From Acidimicrobiia bacterium (lineage in GTDB: Bacteria > Actinomycetota > Acidimicrobiia > Spongiisociales > Spongiisociaceae): a stretch of 63,719 nucleotides of DNA. Made by a program: the position numbers and the translations under genes. The DNA lies in assembly GCA_009841105.1 (NCBI GenBank), contig VXMM01000013.1, positions 1 to 63,719 of the forward strand, read 5' to 3'. Of the stretch, positions 59,343-63,719 are shown one piece after another. Each line of letters opens with the position of its first letter. Within the stretch, counting starts at the first letter, position 1. Below the pieces are notes generated by a model. The model was not told where the DNA came from and did no database searches. It saw only the letters and a list, made by a program, of their open reading frames with translations.

Positions 59343-59807
59343 CTAGCGCTGCACGACCTTTATGGCCGAGTAGTCGCGGGCGGGGGCAACGTATTCATGG
59401 TCGGCGGAGAACAGAGCGTTCACATCTTCACGGAATGCCCGTATCCGGCGCAGCATCATGACATACCAGACAAACACCGCATCCACTACGACATGGACCA
59501 GGATCATCCAAAGGCTGTTGACAACGAACCAGCCGGCCAGGCTGGCCACAGCCGCGCTCAGGAGGATCAGCGCCACCCGGCGCCGACGGGCCAGCACCGC
59601 TTCCCGATGGGAGACGACTTTGGCTGTCTCGCCCGACCGGGCCAGGACCCGGTTGATCGCCCCACCTAGTCCGGCTTCGGAGTTCGATGGCCGGAGGGAT
59701 CTGAAGTCCGGGCGGGCGGGGTTATTGGTGGCGCGATCAGCAACCCATCTCGGTATGAGGAACATGGCCCATACAGCCGCAACCGCTAGAAAGAGAGCCC
59801 AGGGCAT
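59343..59807 (-). CDS. GlpR/SepX-like membrane protein
   Basis: The 154-aa protein starts with a single membrane span followed by a basic residue (MPWALFLAVAAVWAMFLIPRWV), a hydrophilic middle, and a pair of spans (VALILLSAAVASLAGWFVV and MILVHVVVDAVFVWYVMML) before a cytoplasmic tail. This layout and its place beside glp, moaC and galU match the actinobacterial GlpR/SepX protein, a membrane receptor for the gephyrin-like Glp that links it to the division machinery. The call depends strongly on gene order. Confidence 0.65.
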   Translation of the reverse strand: MPWALFLAVAAVWAMFLIPRWVADRATNNPARPDFRSLRPSNSEAGLGGAINRVLARSGETAKVVSHREAVLARRRRVALILLSAAVASLAGWFVVNSLWMILVHVVVDAVFVWYVMMLRRIRAFREDVNALFSADHEYVAPARDYSAIKVVQR

Positions 59808-59916
59808 CTCCGTGGCACCTCCCCGATCCGCTACCGGGAGGGAGCTTATATTCGGGTATTACCAATGCCAAGGATTTCGGGACCGGTCTCCCGCGCTATT
59901 GAGGGACGACGGCGAG

Positions 59917-60405
59917 CTAATCGCCGAGCCCGGGGGCCGACCACTCTCCCGAGCGTCCGCCCGCCTTGTGCCGCAGATGGACACTCTCGATCCGGGCGCC
60001 CCGCTCCACCCCTTTGATCATGTCGTACAGGGTCAGCGCCGCCACGGCCGCCGCGGTCATGGCCTCCATCTCCACCCCGGTCCGGTCGGCGTTGCGCACT
60101 GTGGTCCGGATCCGGGCCGTCGAGGAGACCCTCTCTATCTCGACCGCCACCTCGGACAGCGAGATCGGATGGCACAGCGGGATGAGGTCCGAGGTCCTCT
60201 TGGCGCCCATGATTCCGGCGAGGCGGGCCGTACCGATGGCGTCGCCCTTGGGCAGAGCGCCCTCGAAGATCAGGTCCAGCGTGGCATCCGACATGGACAC
60301 CAGGGCTTCGGCCGTAGCCCGGCGTTCTGTTACCGGCTTGCCCCCCACATCCACCATCTTGACCCGGCCTCGGGCGTCGGCATGGGTCAGGCCGCCCTCA
60401 CTCAT
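59917..60405 (-). CDS. moaC: Cyclic pyranopterin monophosphate synthase
   Basis: The 162-aa MoaC has VKMVDVGGKPVTERRA, the active-site region KRTSDLIPLCHPISLS, the central GVEMEAMTAAAVAALTLYDM and MIKGVERGARIE. It converts the MoaA product to cyclic pyranopterin monophosphate for molybdenum cofactor synthesis. Its ATG overlaps the end of the glp/moeA gene by eight bases. Confidence 0.95.
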   Translation of the reverse strand: MSEGGLTHADARGRVKMVDVGGKPVTERRATAEALVSMSDATLDLIFEGALPKGDAIGTARLAGIMGAKRTSDLIPLCHPISLSEVAVEIERVSSTARIRTTVRNADRTGVEMEAMTAAAVAALTLYDMIKGVERGARIESVHLRHKAGGRSGEWSAPGLGD

Positions 60406-61630
60406 CGAGAACCTCCGAAGCGGTCCGAGCCTCCGGCGACCGGAACAACTCTATGGCGACCGCGTCACCGGGATGCACCCATCCGGTGCCCACGGGAATG
60501 ACCGCGAAGGCATCGGCCCGGGCCAGCGCCGAGAGAACGTTGGACGACTGCCCGCCACTGCTTCGCACCAGCGTCACCCCGTCCTCGACCTCGGTAGCCA
60601 CCCTGACGAAGACCGTTTTGGCCGGATTGGTCCGCCAGGTCTCGGCGGACCGGGCCATGGCATGGGCTCGGAACAAGGCCCGGCAGCCCATCATCTTCAA
60701 CAGAGCCGGGCGGGCGAACTGCTCGAACGCCACCATCACCGACACCGGGTTGCCGGGCAGACCCAGAAGCGGCGTCCCCTCGATGTGGCCGAAGGCGAAG
60801 GGTTTGGCGGGCTGCATCGCCACCTTCCAGAATTCGACGGTGCCGAGTTCCCGGAGGATGATCTTCACGAGGTCGTACTCCCCCATCGAGACACCGCCCG
60901 ACGTCAGCACCATGTCGGCTTCAGCGGCGCCCTGCTCCAGGGTGTTGCGGAGCACGTCGGCATCATCGCCCACGATGCCCAGGTCGACGATCTCGACCCC
61001 CAACTCGTCCAGCATGGCGGCCAGGAGCGGCCGGTTGGTGTCCCGGATCTGACCGGGACCAAGGTTGGCGGTCTCCGGTGGCAGGACCTCGTCGCCTGTG
61101 GACAGCATCGCCACCCTGGGCCGCCGATGGACCCGCGGGCTCACTCCGAACGACGCCAGCACGGCCAGATGCGGGGCCGTGAGCCGCTCGCCGGCGGGGA
61201 ACACCGGATCCCCGGCTTCCAGGTCTCCCCCGGCGAGCCGCACCGCCGTGCCGGTCGGCGTGGCCGCCATGATCCGTACTCCGTCCGGCAGGGGCTCTGT
61301 GTCCTCGACCTTGACCACCGTATCGGCGCCCTCCGGCATGGGCGCGCCGGTCATGATCTTGATGGCCGCGCCGGGCCGGAGCGCTTGCTGCGCCACATGG
61401 CCCGCCGGGACATCCTCGAGCAGCTTCAGGGTCACCGGCCCTTCCTCGACATCGGCGCCCAGCACCGCGTAACCGTCCATGGCCGAGTTGGTGAAGGGGG
61501 GAACGTCGTGGGGCGCAACCACCGGGCCCGCCAGGGCCAGCCCCAGGGCCTCCCACACGGGAACCTCGGTCACCTGTAGGAGGGATACTGCGGCCAGCAC
61601 GTCTCGCTGGGCCTGTTCTAGAGAGCGCAT
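60398..61630 (-). CDS. glp: Gephyrin-like molybdotransferase Glp / MoeA
   Basis: The 410-aa protein has the MoeA domains: PPFTNSAMDGYAV near residue 45, PGAAIKIMTGAPMPEGADTVV, VAMLSTGDEVL, the MoeA/MogA active site VLTSGGVSMGEYDLV, and PLLGLPGNPVSV. Actinobacteria often use this MoeA paralogue, Glp, in cell division, encoded between galU and a GlpR/SepX gene as here. A molybdenum-cofactor role cannot be excluded because moaC overlaps it. It begins 5 bp after galU. Confidence 0.9.
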   Translation of the reverse strand: MRSLEQAQRDVLAAVSLLQVTEVPVWEALGLALAGPVVAPHDVPPFTNSAMDGYAVLGADVEEGPVTLKLLEDVPAGHVAQQALRPGAAIKIMTGAPMPEGADTVVKVEDTEPLPDGVRIMAATPTGTAVRLAGGDLEAGDPVFPAGERLTAPHLAVLASFGVSPRVHRRPRVAMLSTGDEVLPPETANLGPGQIRDTNRPLLAAMLDELGVEIVDLGIVGDDADVLRNTLEQGAAEADMVLTSGGVSMGEYDLVKIILRELGTVEFWKVAMQPAKPFAFGHIEGTPLLGLPGNPVSVMVAFEQFARPALLKMMGCRALFRAHAMARSAETWRTNPAKTVFVRVATEVEDGVTLVRSSGGQSSNVLSALARADAFAVIPVGTGWVHPGDAVAIELFRSPEARTASEVLDE

Positions 61631-61634
61631 GGGA

Positions 61635-62453
61635 TCACTTCCCCAAAAGTTCGTCGACTATGGAACGGTAAGGCTCACCGTAGGCGGGGTCGGTCAGACC
61701 GAGCAAGGTGTTCGCCCGCAGGTATCCCAGCGGGTTCCCGACATCGAGCAGCTCGACGTCGGCCACATAGGCCCGGCACCGGCCCGCCCGGCCCAGCGAA
61801 TCGACGGCATCGGTGAGCTGTATCTCGCCGCCGTAGCCCGGGCCGATGCCCGACAGGTGATCGAACACCTCGGGCATGAACAGGTAGCGGCCCGCAATGG
61901 CGTAGTTCGAGGGAGCCCGGGCCGCACCCGGTTTCTCCACCGCCCCCCCGATCTCCATCACCGAATCGGACACCGTGGAGACCGGAACGACCACGCCCTT
62001 CGCGCCCAGCATCTCGCCGGACAGCCTCCTGACGTACACCACGGAGGTCTCCGGGTCGGCGGCTCGGGCCAGCGGGCCCAGCAGGTCCTCCTGGGGACGG
62101 ATCAGGTCGTCGGCCAGCATCACGAAGAAGGGTCGCAGGCCGATGGCCTCCCGGCCGGCCAGCACCGCATGGCCCAGCCCCTTCGCCTCCTCCTGGACGA
62201 CGGCTCGCACCTTGACGCCGGAGAGGCCGGGCAGGAATCGTGACTCCTCGAAGTGCCGCTCGATGATCGCTCCCCCGTCGGGATCGACCACCACCACCAC
62301 CTCGGTGACCCCGGCCCGGGCAGCCTCCTCGACCACCCACTGGATGCTGGGACGGTCCACGACCGTCAGGAGGGCCTTGGGTATGGCGTTGGTGGCGGGC
62401 CTCATCCGCGTACCGCGACCGGCCGCCGGAACCAGCGCCACGTCCACCTTCAT
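61635..62453 (-). CDS. galU: UTP-glucose-1-phosphate uridylyltransferase
   Basis: The 272-aa nucleotidyltransferase has the start motif LVPAAGRGTRMRPATNAIPKALL, VVQEEAKGLGHAVLAG, MLADDLI with metal-binding Asp residues, and NYAIAGRYLFMPEVF followed by GGEIQLTDAV. It makes UDP-glucose for cell-wall and exopolysaccharide precursors. It is followed almost immediately by glp and lies 22 bp after plsY. Confidence 0.93.
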   Translation of the reverse strand: MKVDVALVPAAGRGTRMRPATNAIPKALLTVVDRPSIQWVVEEAARAGVTEVVVVVDPDGGAIIERHFEESRFLPGLSGVKVRAVVQEEAKGLGHAVLAGREAIGLRPFFVMLADDLIRPQEDLLGPLARAADPETSVVYVRRLSGEMLGAKGVVVPVSTVSDSVMEIGGAVEKPGAARAPSNYAIAGRYLFMPEVFDHLSGIGPGYGGEIQLTDAVDSLGRAGRCRAYVADVELLDVGNPLGYLRANTLLGLTDPAYGEPYRSIVDELLGK

Positions 62454-62475
62454 AGCGGCTTGACCCTATGACGCA

Positions 62476-63057
62476 TCAGGCGAGCCGGTTCTCGGTGCCG
62501 GAGCGGATCCGGGCAAGGTTGGAGCGATGCCGGAAGACGATGAGCACCATCATCAATGCGAACCAGGCCACCGTCCGGCCTTCCTGACCGGAGAGCAGCA
62601 AAGCCGGGATGGAGATCACCGCCGCCGCCAGCGACCCGAGCGCCGAGATACGCGAGAACGCCAGCGTCACCCCGTACACGATCACCATGGCCACCATAAC
62701 CAGGGGCTCCACGGCCAGCATCACTCCTCCGGCCGTTGCCACTCCCTTCCCTCCCCGGAACCGGTGCTGGATCGGATAGCAGTGGCCGATCACCGCCCCC
62801 AGGCCGGCCACGGTTCCGATGGTGGGCGACCAGGCGAGCGACCCCACCACGGCGGGCAGGAAACCCTTCGCCAGATCGACCAGGTAGACGATGGCCGCCG
62901 GCCCCTTACCGACCGCTCGTAGCACGTTGGATGCGCCCGGATTGCCGCTCCCGACCTGCCGGATGTCCACTCCCCTGGCGCGCGACACGACCACCGCCAT
63001 GTTGACTCCACCCAGCAGGTAGGCTCCGAGGAAAAGGGCAATAGCACCGATCAGCAT
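62476..63057 (-). CDS. plsY: Acyl phosphate:glycerol-3-phosphate acyltransferase
   Basis: The 193-aa polytopic membrane protein has the three PlsY motifs: the first loop VGSGNPGASNVLR, the second GHCYPIQHRFRGGKGVAT, and FRHRSNLARIRSGTE near the end. It starts phospholipid synthesis by acylating glycerol 3-phosphate from acyl-phosphate. It heads the minus-strand group plsY-galU-glp-moaC and is divergent from the FmdB gene. Confidence 0.95.
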   Translation of the reverse strand: MLIGAIALFLGAYLLGGVNMAVVVSRARGVDIRQVGSGNPGASNVLRAVGKGPAAIVYLVDLAKGFLPAVVGSLAWSPTIGTVAGLGAVIGHCYPIQHRFRGGKGVATAGGVMLAVEPLVMVAMVIVYGVTLAFSRISALGSLAAAVISIPALLLSGQEGRTVAWFALMMVLIVFRHRSNLARIRSGTENRLA

Positions 63058-63151
63058 CTCCGGGTGAGTTTAGGAGCGTGCTGGTATGATCCCGCCGGCA
63101 CGGTCCGGCGTCGTGGGCCGTGCTCCCCAGCCCCGACCGGAGTAGCTGCGA

Positions 63152-63451
63152 ATGCCCACGTATGTGTATGAGTGCAAGGAATGCGGCCACCGGTTCGAGA
63201 TCTTCCAGAGCTTCTCAGCGGACGCGCTCGACACCTGCCCGGAGTGCCGGGAGGTCGCCCTGCGCAAGGTACTGTTTCCCGCCGGAGTGGTCTTCAAGGG
63301 GTCCGGCTTCTACGTCACCGACTCTCGGCGGGCGCAGCCTTCCACCGCCGGGAAGAAGAAAGAGTCCGGCGACGAGAAGCCGGACACTTCCTCCAACGGC
63401 GGAGCATCGAAGAAGGAGCCCGCTAAGGCGGGCGCCAAGAACGAATGCTAG
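63152..63451 (+). CDS. FmdB-family zinc ribbon protein
   Basis: The 99-aa protein begins PTYVYECKECGHRFEIFQSF and has a second cysteine pair in TCPECREVALRKVLFPAG, the zinc ribbon of the FmdB regulatory protein family, followed by FKGSGFYVTDSR. The last 40 residues are a Lys/Glu/Ser-rich tail. FmdB proteins are small regulators or hibernation-related proteins in actinobacteria; no target is evident here. Repeat copy B begins directly after its stop. Confidence 0.9.
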   Translation: MPTYVYECKECGHRFEIFQSFSADALDTCPECREVALRKVLFPAGVVFKGSGFYVTDSRRAQPSTAGKKKESGDEKPDTSSNGGASKKEPAKAGAKNEC

Positions 63452-63452
63452 C

Positions 63453-63719
63453 GTCCTGAAACGTTAGTTCGTCGGGTTTGTAACCAGGTGAACGGCGCAT
63501 CGACCGACCCGGATCGACCTTGACCTCCGCCCCGCGCGGCTGTCTTCCAACAAGGGGGTTGAAACTGTCATACCCCCGCCATATGTTATTGGATTGCCAG
63601 AATCACCAACGGTCCGACTCCGACGTCGACCGGACCGCTCAAAGGGATCAAATCGTTCGAGGCGCCCCATCCCGGGGCCGGGCGGGACGCGCCTCGGACC
63701 AAGGTGGTGGCGGTGGGGG
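63453..63719. repeat. Dispersed intergenic repeat, copy B (cut by the window end)
   Basis: This matches 42137-42392 along its whole length, with many substitutions and small indels. Its GAGGCGC (63659-63665) and GCGCCTC (63689-63695) inverted repeat is preserved. It starts two bases after the FmdB stop codon and continues at least to the window edge, so its true right end is unknown. Confidence 0.75.

Overview
The window is high-GC DNA with densely packed genes, frequent GTG/TTG starts, ATGA/TGATG gene overlaps, F420/PPOX- and luciferase-type enzymes, an AAC(2')-I-like acetyltransferase and a plsY-galU-glp-moaC-glpR block. This points to an actinomycete (Actinomycetota), plausibly an environmental or host-associated Acidimicrobiia-like lineage. 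That placement is inferred from gene content, not from a marker phylogeny.

Region 1 (1-11,230) is a defence island. It holds the tail of hsdM, hsdS, a 54-aa ORF and an XRE regulator joined by stop/start overlaps, then on the other strand an AbiEii-type nucleotidyltransferase behind a zinc-ribbon/HTH protein. A long HsdR carrying a C-terminal AlbA_2 (Schlafen-type) domain follows, then a visibly AT-richer helicase with a probable PD-(D/E)XK nuclease end, and a Phd/PIN toxin-antitoxin pair. A 38-nt fragment of the hsdR 3' end recurs just after the toxin-antitoxin pair and marks a duplication or insertion boundary.

Region 2 (11,216-36,009) is a catabolic and transport region. It has three sets of SsuC/TauC-type permeases (one set fused into a single polypeptide), two NMT1/THI5-like lipoprotein binding proteins and a single matching ATPase. 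Between them lie an NDP-forming acyl-CoA synthetase pair, a PhyH dioxygenase, an ABC-2 exporter, a 3-hydroxyacyl-CoA dehydrogenase, an SDR, an enolase-superfamily enzyme and four members of a five-copy amidohydrolase_2 family. Four of the five copies have lost canonical metal ligands.

Region 3 (36,166-46,179) contains the most striking system. A two-domain ABM protein and a TRZ/ATZ amidohydrolase are followed by a BKACE (DUF849) enzyme, a GrdE-like reductase component B proprotein and a GrdB-like subunit. The GrdB-like frame is interrupted by an in-frame TGA exactly where the family has selenocysteine. It continues for 90 sense codons after the TGA, and a compact hairpin of bacterial SECIS type lies just downstream. 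Read through, it gives a 437-aa selenoprotein. The fifth amidohydrolase paralogue, a VOC protein, an enoyl-CoA hydratase and a GcvT/DmdA-like methyltransferase follow.

Region 4 (46,263-58,350) has a lipoprotein, the AAC(2')-I-like enzyme, an LLM oxidoreductase, a LysA-like PLP decarboxylase, a family 5 binding protein without a signal peptide, a PYROXD2-like flavoprotein, two tandem TRZ/ATZ amidohydrolases, a phosphotriesterase-family hydrolase and a D-2-hydroxyacid dehydrogenase.

Region 5 (58,495-63,451) is core genome: tRNA-Ala(CGC), translin family, GlpR/SepX-like protein, moaC, glp/moeA, galU, plsY and an FmdB zinc ribbon. A roughly 260-bp intergenic repeat occurs at 42,137-42,392 and again at 63,453 to the window end. 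No CRISPR array, rRNA or insertion sequence was seen.
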